Assembly (NCBI GenBank): GCA_002049455.2
Contig: KV918901.1
Coordinates: forward strand, 123,979 to 187,978
From: Porphyra umbilicalis
Taxonomy: Eukaryota; Rhodophyta; Bangiophyceae; Bangiales; Bangiaceae
Length of the DNA: 64,000 nt
Direction of reading: 5' to 3'
Of this stretch, positions 20,269-32,312 are shown in pieces (positions within the stretch are counted from its first letter, which is position 1; each line of letters begins with the position of its first letter). The position numbers and the translations under genes are program-made. The notes beneath the pieces were generated by a model. It searched no databases. It was not told where the DNA came from and saw nothing but the letters and a program-made list of their open reading frames with translations.

Positions 20269-22229
20269 GAGGTCGTATTTTGAGAGGAGGGCGGCACCGT
20301 GCTCAGGCACGCCCGTGGTGCGCTCCAGCCGAGGGGACTCGTGGAGGGGCACGCGTCCCGCATTTCTGCGGCATCGTTGTTATTAGCGAAGCTTCTATAC
20401 GGCTGTCGGAACACGTGGCGTTTTCCCCCGGATGGCAAACGTTGATTGGCACAAAGGGTGGGCCGAATATTTTAACGTATTATCGGCTGTTGGTTAGATC
20501 AGGACCGCATCCCCGCCTGCTGACGAGGCAGCGCGCGTGGCGCCTCTTGGACGGTGTGTCCAGAAGCACAGTGGGTCTTATCCTACAAACCAGGTTCCCG
20601 GGTTGGACTTTGCCTCCCACATACAGTCTTTCTCCATTCCTATGCACCCCTTTTGTCGATCGTCCTGGGAGAACCAGGACGAGGAACCCAGCCCAATCGC
20701 GTTGCATTCTACGCCAGATCACTGATGGAGCAGGAAGAATCGAAGGGTCGATTGCTGTCTCCCGGGTTGAGCGGCGATGATCGTAGGAGTTTCTCGGTAG
20801 TTGAATCCATCCATGCAACGAATTCCTTGATCGGGCTGTTCCCATTGTCGTCGCAAGGCGCTCTCGACTTCGGCATGTTACTTCGTCTTCGCCATTGTCA
20901 GAGCAGTAGCATGACGTCGCTGTACACCCCCTCCCTTCAACTTGAGCACGCGGCACCCACGAGCGTGAGGTTTCTATGCCACCCACCGCCCCTCTGCAGA
21001 CGCTTTATTATCACTTAGCGTTCGTAGGCTGCGACTGGGGAAATCTTTCACCCCGCCTGCCTTTCTCCGCCACGCACGCCCGTGTGCGCAGGCCGCCACC
21101 CCGCACCCTTCTTCAGGTCTCTGATCAACTGTCTGGCACAGCTTTATGGCTCTCTGGATAAACATGATGGGACCCACCAGTGCCAACTAGTACACCTACC
21201 CCGCCATAGTGAGGAGACATGCACCCCAGACCACCAACAACACCCTCCTGCGGGAACCGGATCGACAGAAATATCAAAAGTACCTAGACGACGAGGGGCA
21301 ATACGAATGCACGCAATGGAGCAACGGGAGAGGCAAGGGAGTATGGGGGAGGGGGTAGGGGGAGGATCGGTGAAGATCGGAGGTGGATCGGCAGGGGGGG
21401 GCAGGGGTGGTGGGGTGGGGGTGGGGGGGGATTAGCGGGGGATAGGAGGCGAATCAGCGGGTGGGGCGAGGGAACATGGTGGTGGGGGGAGGAGGAGAGA
21501 TCGGCGGAGGACTGGGGTGGATAGCGGGGGGGGGGATGGGGCGTGGACGACGGGTGCGACGACGATGGCGGATGAGCGACGGCCGTGGCTGCGGCGAGGG
21601 CAGGTGCGTTGTTTTTAAACGTGTTCGCACGACTTGTCGCGGTACTTTTAACTGATTTTCGATTGCAACTCAGAGCCACTGAGGACGATCGCCGTCGTGA
21701 GCCACGCTTGTCGGTCGACCTACTTTCGTTGCTATGCACCCCTGCATAGTAAAGGAAGCAACAGAAATGGAGAATGACTGTACCCCCCCCCCCCCCTTCA
21801 CAAGGTGTGTTTCTTCCCGCAGAAAACCGGGAATTTTGTCAGGCATGTCGAGCAGATGTGCGCAAGAAGGGTCTGTCCTCGAGCCGATTCCAGCACAGTG
21901 CTCCTCAAAGCGTGGGCGCGCGCAAGCCTGTTTTTGCAAGAAGGTCTGGGTATTTATTGGAGCCACACGGCCGAACGCTGATAATAGAAGGGTGCACGAC
22001 TCCTTATTGGATGGCACTAGATGTTTAAGGAGGCTTCCGGAACACGATTGGATGCTTCCAGTCGCTTCGAGAAGCTTTCAGAACAGGAGCTGCGAACGTT
22101 GTGGAAAGCCAATCAGAACTCCTGAAGGCATCCGAGAAGCCATCTTGAACTGTCAGGACCCCGCGATCCGACCAGGACTCGTCCAGACCCTTGTTGGCCC
22201 GTGGCAAAACCGCGATATCGCGGTATTAT
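20269..22229. other. Intergenic stretch with a G-rich minisatellite
   Basis: No convincing gene was found. The 3' flank of the secreted-protein gene is followed by balanced-GC DNA. Between about 21340 and 21545 lies a G-rich array (GGAGG, GGATCGG, GGGGGG) with strong strand asymmetry. It could form G-quadruplexes on the plus strand. An inverted CCGCGATATCGCGG lies at about 22209-22222. Confidence 0.5.
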
Positions 22230-22966
22230 CGCGCATCTGTTTCCGTAGGGCGATGGCGTGCTACCGCCTGGCGCTGGAGGTGCACACGCGCGAGGCGGCG
22301 CCGCTGGACTGGGCAACGACCCAGAACAACTTGGGCGACGCGTACACCAACCGGGCTTACGGAAAATGCTGTGTCAACGTCGAGGCGGCGATGGCGTGCT
22401 ACCGCCACGCGCTGTCGGTGCACACGCGCGAGTCGGCCGCGCTGGACTGGGCATGGACCCAAAATAGCATGGGCAACGCATACACGCATCGGACGTACGG
22501 GGATCGCGGCGCCAATGTCGAGGCGGCGATGGCGTGCTACCGTCTCGCACTGGAGGTGCGCACGCGCGAAGCGGCGGCGCTGGACTGGGCATGGACCCAA
22601 AACAGCATGGGCGACGCGTACACAAACCGGACGTCCGGCGACCGCGGCGCCAACTTCGAGGCGGCGATGGCGTGCTACCGCCTCGCGCTGGAGGTGCTCA
22701 CGCGCGAGGGGACGCCGCTGGATTGGACCTCTACCTGACACAACTTGAGCAACGCGTACACCAATCCTGCGGACGGCGACCGCGTCGCCAACGTCGAGGC
22801 GCCCTTGGCGCGCTACCGGCTCGCGCTGGAGGTGCGCACTCGTGTCACGGTGCCTGAACAATGCGATGACAGGTCGTGGCAGCTACTGTTGGTCTTACAG
22901 GACGGCAAGCGATGCGTAAACGTGTTGGAAACGGCGCATGCCTTGCAAGCGTGTAGAAGCGAGTAG
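22230..22966 (+). pseudogene. TPR-repeat protein fragment (46-residue repeats), interrupted by a stop
   Basis: Units of exactly 138 bp (46 residues) start at ATG 22253, 22391, 22529, 22667 and at the matching position near 22805. Each reads like MACYRLALEVHTREA, LDW, TQNNLGDAYTNR, GDRGANVEA. This matches the tetratricopeptide repeats of the cyanobacterial/algal TPR-CHAT type, which act as protein-binding scaffolds. In the fourth unit the expected Gln codon is replaced by TGA (22736-22738), after which the same frame continues for 76 codons to a stop at 22966. No CHAT protease domain follows. I treat it as a truncated, decayed gene; the true 5' end is unclear. Confidence 0.75.
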
Positions 22967-23854
22967 TCGGGCTGGGTCGACAAGCAGACGTCCCTGATGT
23001 AGTCACTCGCATTGCAGCGTTGTAGCGCGGAGTGGGGCTCGGTGAGTGGAACTAAACTGAGGGTGGCCACCTTGGGCTTGTATCGCGCGGCGGGCAGCGC
23101 GTTCGAGCCATTGTTCCTGCTCGATGGCCTCGCTTGCATGACCGTACTTCACTGCGGCTGCGTGCCATCCGTGTCCGACCCCCGCCATTGCCTTTCAGGA
23201 CCCGACTAGACTGACATGTCCACACGTCCAGCCCGATTGGAATTCTTGATGGCTACAGCCGTCCTCCCAATACACTGTGTGGCGGTATGAAACTCCCGAG
23301 AAAAAGTGAGATATTTTCTTTCATTATAAATAAGGAGGAGTTATTTCAATTTGACCGCATCCAACTCTGCCGACTATCCTGCAGAAAATTCCTGAAAATG
23401 TGTCGAACAATCGCGAAGATTATCTTCCCAATCCGCTGGAGTCGTCCTGCAGATCGTATTTGGAACTTACCTGGTCCGATCCGACAATCAGACTTGCCTT
23501 GGATGGCGGATGGTCCTGAGATCAGACCAGGAACTGTTTTCCAGATTGTTTCCAGAACTGTTCCGCGGCGTATCTCGTGGCATGGTCACTGGACCAAACG
23601 ACAAACAAATCCGTGCGCGCGTTGGACCGACTGGTCTAGCGATCGAACAAGATCCGATCTCCATCCTGTACCCGTAGAATGAGTACGCGGACGGGATCCA
23701 GACTGTCTTCAGAGCCAGGCAACAGCCTCGACGAGAGATAGCAGTGTCGTCACGCGATAAGCGCATACCCAGGAGAAGTTCAGAACTACGTCGGCCCCCG
23801 ACATGACAGACAAAGCACAGGGATAGCTGAGAATAATTCCTGCAGATAAAGTAG

Positions 23855-24205
23855 CAGGACAGCCTTTGGAACGATCCTGTCGGCAGTTAGTATTTTTCTT
23901 CATCCGATCGCTTGATGCTCTATCTGGACATCTACCGCCTGGCATGTCAGCAGGACAGCCTTCGGAACGGTCCTGTCGACAGTTAGTATTTCTTATTCAT
24001 CCGATCGCTTCCTGCTTTTTCTGGAGATCCGCCTCCTGGAATGTCACCAGGACAGCATTCGGTACGGTCCTGTCGACAGGTACTATTTTTATTCATCAGA
24101 CTGCTTCCTGCTTTTTGTGGACATCTGCCGCCTGGAATATCGGGAGGACAGCTCTCGAAACGATCCTGTTGACAGTTGTTCTTTTTTTTCATCAGATGTG
24201 CCATG
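23855..24205. repeat. ~96-bp tandem repeat, about 3.6 units
   Basis: Units begin at 23855, 23951, 24048 and 24144. Each starts with (C/G)AGGACAGC and contains the inverted partner GATCCTGT or GGTCCTGT about 20 bp later, then an AT-rich stretch ending CCGCCTGG. Each unit can fold into a short hairpin. The 23290-23850 flank has related GTCCTGCAGA motifs but no gene. Confidence 0.8.
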
Positions 24206-24484
24206 ATCATGAAGCTCATGTCTTCTCTACGACCATTCGTCAGAAAAAGCAAGGAATATTATGTCAGAGAAAACAAGGCAGATTAGGCCGGAAAAAATGA
24301 TGGAAAAATGACAGAAACGAGGAAAAAAGGGACATTCATGGACAAAAAGAAATAGAGGTCAAGAAAATGGGAGAAACAGACGACTCTGGATACCACAGAG
24401 CCCAAGAAAACGTCAGCCACAAAAAGTCACAGATCGTGTTCGCCTTCGTCGGCATGGAGCAGTCGTCCGTGTCATCGTGGTGGA

Positions 24485-25402
24485 TCATATGAAACTCGCT
24501 TCAAGCAGACCGATAGGAGTGAGTAAGTCAGGTTCCTCGTCTGAGAGATCAACATCTCCAGCCTTGAGGTCCTTCAACTCATCCCGCATGCACCGCACAA
24601 TGCCCTTGCGAGCCTCGTGGCTTTCTGGTCGCAAAAACTTGGGGTACTCTGCCATGTCAACGTAGCTTTTCAGACAGGCGGCTCCAGCTGCTCGTACAGA
24701 GGTCTACACTTCGCTGGCGTCCAGAAACAGAAGCTCAGCAACGATGGCCGCCGCCGCTTCGTTCATGTCAAGCGCGCGGATCAGCTCGTTGTGGCCGTCC
24801 TTCAGTCTCAGTCGGTAACCAACGCCTGGACTCCCAGCTTGCGCGCCGGCGGCAGAGGCACCCGAAAAGTCTGCAGCAAGCACCACGCGTTCCATGGACG
24901 CCTCCTGTACGTCATCGTGCATGTAAAATCCCCAGGTACGATACGCGAGCAGCCGAGCAGAGGTGCGTCGCCTGTTGCAGCGAGTACGAAGACCCTTCTT
25001 CAGAGCAACTTTCACAGCACGTCGATGGCCCGACCAGCCACTTGTGGTGTAGTCAATCTGGTTCGCATACTTCTCAACCGCTTTTGTCATAGCTGTTTGG
25101 AGAGGGCGAGTACAGTCTCTATTGGGGCCTTCCAGTTGTCCAGGGGGGGCCAGCCATGAGAGGCAATTGTGTTCGGGCGAGTCGGCCGTGCTTTCATTCG
25201 TTCCGGGGCTCACAGTTCCATTGGAAATCCTCCTTAACATGGCCTGTGAGTATCGCGAAAAAAGAACACTCAGGTCATCCTGGTACAGCAAAATATGCAA
25301 CACGTCGACAGCAGGGCACAAGTACGACGACCATGTGTACGGGTTAAGCACGGTTCGATTCGTGATACGATAGTAACAGATCGCGGAGCACCTCTCTCTC
25401 AT
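24485..25402 (-). CDS. Unknown protein, frame interrupted once by an in-frame TAG
   Basis: From ATG 25402 the frame runs 232 codons to a TAG (24706-24704). It then continues in the same phase for 72 codons of clearly protein-like sequence (KSYVDMAEYPKFLRPESHEA, MRDELKDLKAGDVDLSDEE) to TGA 24485. The first part includes VKVALKKGLRTRCNRRR, RTWGFYMHDDVQEASM and YRLRLKDGHNELIRALDM. I recognise no domain. Codon use is less GC3-biased than that of the conserved genes of the window, as expected for a mobile-element or foreign gene. The TAG could be a nonsense mutation, readthrough or a sequencing error; see the finding on in-frame TAG codons. Confidence 0.55.
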
Positions 25403-26500
25403 ACCATGGGCCCAAAGCTATCGAGTCAAGTCGTCAACGTACTCCATGTGCAGTCCAGACACTAGCGAATAGGGCACCACTGACAACTGGGGATGGCGGC
25501 GGAGCATCAGGAGCTTCGTCAGCCCCCGCTGGAGGAGCTTGTGCTGCCGGGCGCCCGCCGCGCGACGGGGGAGTTTGTCGAGCGAGGCGGGGAAGGCGAC
25601 CACCACCACAGGTGGCGCGAGGAGATGCTCCCCCAACACCGGCCGCCCGATGCACGCGCCGCCTCCCCTGTTCGATTCCTCCGTCCTCCCCCCATGACAC
25701 TCCAACAGATTATGAGACCCCTCTTCCATCGACAGTCGTGCCTGTACTGAGCGCCGCCGCCCCAGAGTACCCAGGTAGGTCGCTCCTGTGATCGAGGACC
25801 AGTCGCCACGAAGCGCCGCAAGTAGCAGGGGTGACAGTCAAGGGCGTAGGCTGCCCCGACCGTGAGCTATTCCTTTACTGTTCCCCGGTCCCTCGGCCGC
25901 TAGGTAGCGCTAAAGGCTGTGTAGGTATAGACCTACCCCCCCCCCCCCTGATCACGTATGGGGCGCGACAAAAGTTGGCGCTACAACCGTTCTTGAAGAG
26001 AAATGGCTCGGAATTAAAGCGTCTCCTGTTGACCCAAGACCAAACCGGCACAGCTGGGCTCATTTCTGTTGTCGAAATTGCCATCCAACGAGCTATTCGG
26101 CGAGCAAAGGTCATCCAAAAACGGCATCGATTGACGCCCTGGGCATCAATTGATGCCAGTGGTAGAATAGACACTAGCGTGCGTTGACAACTCGCGCAGC
26201 GCCGCAGCAGCTGCAGCTGCTGGTGCCAGCTGGCACCCTATCGCCCACGAAAGTGGGTACCCGGGCCGAGCAGCGCAGCCAAGTGCACTGCGTCACAGCG
26301 ACTCCGCTCTGGCTGGCAACTCTGGTTGCCCCACGAGGTCGCCCCGCTCGCGCCCCCACGGGCAGCCGGTGCGCGGGTGGCTCTCGCCCAAGGTAATAAT
26401 CTGACTGGTCCTTCAGCTGTTGCTACTGGATATCCCGCAGATTTCCCGTAGGGTCGGTGGCCACAGACGCTCGGCCCCTTGCAAACAGCAGCCGACGCGG
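25403..26500. other. Intergenic stretch, no convincing gene
   Basis: A plus-strand frame at 25831-26187 (118 codons) has no recognisable features. A short inverted repeat GTAGGT-ATAG-ACCTAC lies near 25920, followed by a C13 run. The palindrome CAGCAGCTGCAGCTGCTG lies at about 26205. Confidence 0.4.
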
Positions 26501-26530
26501 CGGGGCCGTCGCTAAAGCCGCTCGGCATGG

Positions 26531-26798
26531 ATGGGGACAGCGGCGCCCGCGTCGGCGCGCCCCCCCCCCGCGCCCGCATCCGCGTCCGAGTGCACGACGA
26601 CGTGGCGCCCGCCGTCGGGGACGGGCACGACAACGGGTGTCGCACGCGCGCTCGCGGTCGGCGTGGAGCAGGGCGCCATGACGCACGCCGAGTGCAACGC
26701 CATCCTCGACGCCCACACCGGGCGCGCCGCGCACGCCGCGGTGGCAAGCACCGACGGCGGCGCCGTCGGCACGGCATCCACCTCCGTCGGCGATGCAA

Positions 26799-26839
<41 letters not shown>

Positions 26840-28050
26840 GCCGCCGCCGCCGCCGCTGCCACCGCCGCCGCCGCGCCGCCGCGCTTCCCCACCGACTGCC
26901 CGTCGCCCCCCCCGCCGCCGCAACGACCCCCGCGCGCGCGGCTGTGCGACGTGCCCCCCCCCCCCCCCCCCCCACCCCCCCCACGCCCAGCGCTGGCCCA
27001 ATGACGCCCGCCGCCGGCGGGTGCCGCCGACCCGCGGCGGCGGCGCCAAGCACCCCACCCCGCCGCGCGCGCGCGCGCCGCGCACCGCGCGGGGCCGCGC
27101 GCCAGAGCCCACGGCGGGCGGCGCGCGGCGCGCGCGCCGGTGGCGCCCCCCCCCCGCCCGTCGGCGAGCGGCGCGGCGGGCGCGGCGGCCCAGACGCACG
27201 CGCGGGGGGGGGGGGGGGGGGGGGCGACCGACGGGCGGCGGCCGCCACAGGCGGGGCAGGACAAACGCCGCGCGTCGCACCGCGGGAGCGCGTGCACCGA
27301 GGGGGGCGCCCGGGCAGTCGTGCCGCTGGGGGCGGTGGTCGGGACGCGCGCGCCGCCGCTGCTGCTGCTGCTGCTGCCGCTGCCGCCGCTGCCGCCGCCG
27401 CCGCCGCTGCCGCCGCCGCTGCCGCCGCCGCCGCCGGTGGCCGCGGTCGACGCGCCGCCGCTGCCGCGGTCGTCGCGGCCGTCACGCCAATGTCGGGGCC
27501 GCCTCCGCCGCGGCGCTCGAGGGGTGGGGGCTCGCGCCCGCGGCGGCGGTGGCGCCGCCGCCTCCGCGTGGATTGCTGCCGCGGCGACGCTGCCGCGCGT
27601 CGGCAACGACCCGGGGGGGTGTGCGACCCGCGTTGGGCCATGGAGTTTGCCCGCGGGCTCCCCGCCTCGCCGCCACTGCGCTTGGGGGGGGTGCCCAGTG
27701 GTGGGGGTGGCGTCGCCGCCGTCGGAGCGTCGGCGACCCCGCTGGCGGCGTGCAGCGTGGCGTTGTCGAGGAGGGCGAGGACGTCGCCGATGTGTGGGAG
27801 ACCGGGGAAGGAGGCCAAAAGGCGAGGGGCGCAAGGGGGCAAGACGGAAGGGGCAGAGGGCAGGCAAGTTGAAGGCCTCCTCCACGGTGGCGCGTCGGGG
27901 ACCACGTATCAGCTGGCGGCGCGCAGCGCTCCCACCTGAGTCTGCGAGAGCCTGAAATATGCGCCATGGATCCGGGAGAGGGTGGGTGGGTGCCGACGGA
28001 CAGAGGCAGAGGGAAGGCGGCGGTAGCATGCTACTAGCAGGGGTGACCAT
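26531..28050. other. GC-rich, coding-like region whose strand and frame cannot be resolved
   Basis: On the plus strand, 26531-26810 reads MGTAAPASARPPPAPASAS and EQGAMTHAECNAILDAHTG with high GC3. On the minus strand, a 512-codon frame (28050-26512) contains IFQALADSGGSAARRQLI and TPVVVPVPDGGRHVVVHSD. A second minus frame near 27850-27700 reads FPGLPHIGDVLALLDNATLH. All are broken by GGC/GCC microsatellites and C or G runs (such as 26956-26977 and 27210-27223). At least one real Ala-rich gene probably lies here, but I cannot say which frame is translated and recognise no domain. Confidence 0.35.
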
Positions 28051-28181
28051 GGCGAGCCGGTGGTCCGAGGCGAAGGCGTCGTATTCCTACGCAGGGGAAC
28101 ACCAATTACGTCTGGGGACAACAACACCTTGTCGTGCTGCAGCCCAGCATCAAAATTACACGGTATTGAACAACCAACTGT

Positions 28182-28266
28182 CACAATAGGGCGAGCGCTG
28201 CGGGGACCCGCTCTAGGCAATGGTGATGCGCCCCGGGCGGGTCCCCGCAGCGCTCGCCCTGTTGTG
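28182..28266. repeat. Inverted repeat with 30-bp arms and 25-nt loop
   Basis: CACAATAGGGCGAGCGCTGC at the left is matched in inverse orientation on the right with one mismatch over 30 bp (28182-28211 and 28237-28266). It could form a very stable hairpin, and no gene can be tied to it. Confidence 0.9.
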
Positions 28267-28556
28267 ATGATCTCGTCGCGCCGCGGGCCGTTGCACAGGC
28301 GGTTGGCGGCCTCGTGGTCCTCGCCCACAGCGCTTCCCGTGTGGCAGGGGAGGCCGCACGCCACAGGCCGCGCCTCAACTTGAGAGGCTTTAGTCGCGGC
28401 CCAGGGTTGGTGTACCAAGACCACGGCTCAATCGCTTGGCGGGCGCGCGGGGTCGGCAACCGCTCGCCCCCAACGAGGCCGCAGGGGGCCCGACCGACCC
28501 GCGGCCGCGCACGCGCATCCCAAACCGACCGCCACCGCCCGGGCCGCCGTGGAGCT

Positions 28557-28582
28557 CCCGTGCTCCTCCGGAGGAGCACGGG
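28557..28582. repeat. Perfect 26-bp palindrome
   Basis: CCCGTGCTCCTCC is followed directly by GGAGGAGCACGGG. It lies 290 bp downstream of the 30-bp inverted repeat; the two may belong to one unrecognised element. Confidence 0.9.
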
Positions 28583-30906
28583 GCGCGACGCCAACGCCCC
28601 CGTCCACCACGGTCCGCCCCGACAGGCGGTCGGCTGTCGATTTGCAGATCGACTCGGCGGGGACCGGCGCTTGCCTTGCCGATTGTCCCCGTGCCACGGA
28701 CCGCCGAGCGACCTGTCACCGTGCCGCTGCGGGCCAAGTGGCAGGCGCGGCGACTCGGTACAGTAGCAAGGCGTCACCGGGGGCCTCAACGGGGGCGCCC
28801 GCGCACGCCTCCCCGCAGGCCAGCTGGCGGACGCGTGTCCCTGGCAACCGCCGCGCAGGGCCCGACGGCCACCGCCGCGCCGGCCGCCGCGCGCAGGTCA
28901 CACGTCGTATCCGACTGAGACGACGGGCGGTCGACGGGGAGAGTGCCCCCCCCCTACACCTCCTGACTGCAATGGGTGGCGGCGGCGGCACCACGTGCCG
29001 GGCGGGGAGAAGCGCAAGCGAGCAGCACAGGCGTCCCGGTCAGGTGGCCGTGGCCGGGCCGGCGGCGGCGGGCGGGTGCCCACGTGGGGGGGCGGCGGCT
29101 GCCCCATGTCCGCCGCGGCGCGTGATCCCACCGGGGGGCGGCCGCGGGGGCCCGTGCGGGCGCCCGAGTGTGGTCGGCCATGGCACGCGAGTCGCGCGAC
29201 GCGCGGCAGGGCGTGTCAAGCGTCCGCTGCCGCAACCGAGCGGCAGGACGCTCGCTTGAGGGCATGGGAGGTCTGCACGAGGGCGCCCCTGCCCGCCAAC
29301 GGTACCGCACAAGGGCGCTGTGCGTCGGGTGCGCGGGGCGGCCAAGCGGCGGAGCATCCGCCGGTCGGGCCTCCACACGGAAAGCCAGTGGAAGAGCGCC
29401 TGCCCCTCAGCGGGCGGGCTAGGCCCACCCGTCCGTTGCGTCAGGGGCGGCGCGCCGGCAACGCCCTCCGCCGCCCGAACCGGAACCAACGGCGCGGCGC
29501 TCGCTGTGCGGCGGTCCGATAAAGGCCCCGCCACGTCGCCGCGCGCGGGCGGCTGTGCGGCGCTGGTGCAGCGGCGCTCCGCACCGCCACACCGACGGTT
29601 GGTGGCCACGTCATGGCGCGGCGGTGCGTTGGCGGCCGCCACTGGGGAGTGCCGACCGCCGCCCCCCCCGCTGACCGGGGCGGGGGCGGCCGCCCCGCCC
29701 AGTGGGGCACCCAAAACAAAAAAAAAACGCGTGCAGCGGCAGCGGCGGACACGGCGAGCCGCGACGCCCGCCCACCGCCAGCGTCGACGCGTGACGGCCG
29801 CCGCGAGCCGCCGCCGCCGCCGCGCCCCGTCTGTGGCCCGCCGTGGCGCGGCAGGGGGCACCGCCGGGCGCCACCGCGGAGCTGTCGTGATAGCGGGCGG
29901 CGTCGCGCAGCGGAGCTTGACGTACGCCGTCCGCGGGTGGCCCCGTCAGGGGTCGTGCCCGCTGCGCGGGAGCGCCACCCGCGAGAGTCGGATCCGACCT
30001 CTGGCGTCCCTCGTGGGGACCACGAGGACCTCAAACACCCCCACCCCCCCCCCCTTCGGCGCCCCCGCCGTCCGTACATCGACGGCGGAAACCGTGGCCA
30101 GGTGGTCCACAGCAGCCTCCACAGGAAATGGCCGACACAACACACAGCACACCAAACGCAAGCGCCGCGGCGGTCGACCGGCGGCCGGCGCCCGCCGAGA
30201 CACGCAACTGCCCCCGCGGCGGCGCACGCGTCCTCACGTCGACCGCCGCTGCGGGGCAGCGGCGGAGGCAGCGGGCCCGGCGCGCCAAACGCCGCGCGCC
30301 GCGGCACAGGCTGGGGGGGGGGAGAAGTGCTCGCACGCCGCGACGCCCCCCCTCCCTCCCCCCCCCCCCCCCCCCAGCCGGCCGCGTCGACGCGCGACGC
30401 CCGTTGCCACCGATGCGTGGCCGTCTGTGGGCGGGTGGGGGCAGGGGCGACGGTGCGACGCGACCACGGCGACGGGCGCCGCCCACGGTTCTGTATGCGC
30501 GCGGGGGGGGGGGGGGGGGGTCAGCCGGTGCGTCTGGGGCGCCGCCGAGGCGGGCGGGAGCGCGGCATCCGCGGTTGCCGAGGCGGCAGGGGGGCGGGAG
30601 GGGGCGACCCGCCAGGGGGGGGGGGGGGGGGGCGCGCGCCGCGTCGACAGTGCGCGGTGGCGCCGCGGCGGCGGTGCGGGTGGCGCCGCGCGAAGCGGCG
30701 CGGCGGGGCGGCGGCGAGCCCGTAAAAGCGCGCGCCGACGACCCGTATTGGCGGCGAGCGGCGTGCCGCGGGCACCAACCCGCTCGCGCCCCCAGCGTCT
30801 GTCGTCGAGCCGCCAAGTCCATCCCACTCCCACCACCCGTCCCGGTTGCCGACGATCGAGCTCGCTCGGCCGACGCCCCAAGGCAGGTGTCCCGCGCGTT
30901 GGCCCC
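28583..30906. other. GC-rich spacer and 5' region of the homeobox gene
   Basis: Frames are open throughout by composition only; none shows a recognisable protein. The region contains C and G homopolymers (about 30357-30375, 30508-30520, 30616-30632) and probably includes the promoter and 5' UTR of the gene starting at 30907. Confidence 0.4.
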
Positions 30907-31319
30907 ATGGCGGCGCTGGCGGGCACGTCGCCCGACGCGGAGGGCCTGTGGTTCCTCAACCTCCTCCCAAAGGGCGGGCTCCCGCCCGAGCCGCCGGCGC
31001 TGGCGGGCGGCGGGGATCCGAGTGAGGCGCTCCTCGCCGTCGACGCGATGCCCGTCGGTGGGGGCATTTGGCCGCTGCCGCCGGCGCCCGACGACGGCTT
31101 GACACCCGGCGGCGGCGGCTGGCCGCACGCCGACTCGGCCGGTGCGGTGGTGAGCGGCGGCGGCGACGGCAGCGGCTCCGCTTTCAAGGCCGAGCCACTG
31201 ACCCTGCTGTTCGACTCGGTCTTTGACGACGTGGTCATGACCGCCGAGGCACCCCCCTCCCCGCCCCCCGCCCGTGTCGACCAACACCCGGCGGTCAGCG
31301 GCAGCGGCGGCGGCGGCAG

Positions 31320-31353
<34 letters not shown>

Positions 31354-32312
31354 GACACAGCCGACACGACGCCCGACGCGGTGGGCGCCACCCGCGGGTG
31401 GGCCCCTGTCATGGACTGGGGCGCCCTGCCACCGTGTGGCGCTCCCGAGGCGCTCGCCACCGAAGACGTGGCGTGCCTGTTCGAGTCCCTCCTCGCCGCC
31501 GCCGTCGCCGACGAGGCGGGTGCGGCCACGCCGCCGCGGGCCGTCACGGCCGCCGCGTCGTCGGCCGGCGCGCCCGGCGGGGCGCAAGCCCCGCGCGTCG
31601 ACGCGCCCGCCGCGGCAGCGCCGCCGGCGCCGGCGGCCGCCCGCCGCCTCCGCCGCTCGGCGCGCATCAAGACGCCGCTGTTCGCGCCGGCGGGCGCGTG
31701 CACCGCGCGCCGCGGAGCGGCGGCGGCGGGGACCGCGGCGGCAGGGACCGCGGCGGCGGGGACTGCGGCGGCGGCGACCGCGGCCGCGGCGACGGCGGCG
31801 GCGGCAACGGCGGCGGCGACGGCGGCGGCGACGGTGGCGGCGGCGGCAACGGCGGCGGCGACGGCGGCGGCGACGGCGGGGGCGACCACTGGGGCACCCG
31901 CCCTTGCAGCCGCCATTGCGGTCGGCGGGGGCACCCCCCCCCCCCCCCCCCCCCCCGCCGGCGGCCGACGGCCCGGTCGGCCTACCACGCGCGCCTCGGC
32001 GCGCTCTGCGAGCGCTACCGCGCGCGCGCCGACACCCCCGGCCGCGTCATGTTTATCCACGCGGCGGATCGGGTGGCGCTCGGCGCGGAGCTGCGGCCCG
32101 AGGACCCGGCGGCGGGCGCGCGGTCGGTGGCCAACTGGTTTGCCAACCGCCGCAAGGCGGGGCGCCGGGGGCGGGGGGGCGGGGGAGGGGGGGGGGTGGG
32201 GGGAGGTGGGGGGGGGGGGGGCGGAGGGGTGACCGTCCGCCTCGACCCGGGCCGCCCGTCGCGGGCGGCGTTGGAGCGCGCGCTGCGCGAGTCGCTCGCG
32301 GCGCGTGGCTGA
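30907..32312 (+). CDS. Homeodomain transcription factor, frameshifted at a C23 run
   Basis: The gene starts MAALAGTSPDAEGLWFLNLL. The N-terminal about 340 residues are Ala/Gly/Pro-rich with acidic patches (LLFDSVFDDVVMTAEAP) and simple GGC repeats, as in activation domains. The homeodomain lies at about 31965-32170: RSAYHARLGALCERYRA (helix 1), MFIHAADRVALGAEL (helix 2) and SVANWFANRRKAG (DNA-recognition helix, with invariant Trp, Phe, Asn and Arg). The spacing from helix 1 to the Trp is about 12 residues longer than the usual 60-residue domain, so it is loop-extended and divergent. The N-terminal part and the homeodomain are in different frames; the switch falls in a run of 23 C (31934-31956). 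I take that as a length error of the homopolymer rather than a real lesion. It ends at TGA 32312. Confidence 0.75.

Noticed and set aside
28583..30900. Long open frames upstream of the homeobox start (up to 530 codons in the same frame)
   Set aside because: The composition is low-complexity, no ATG has better context than 30907, and clear protein features begin only after that ATG.
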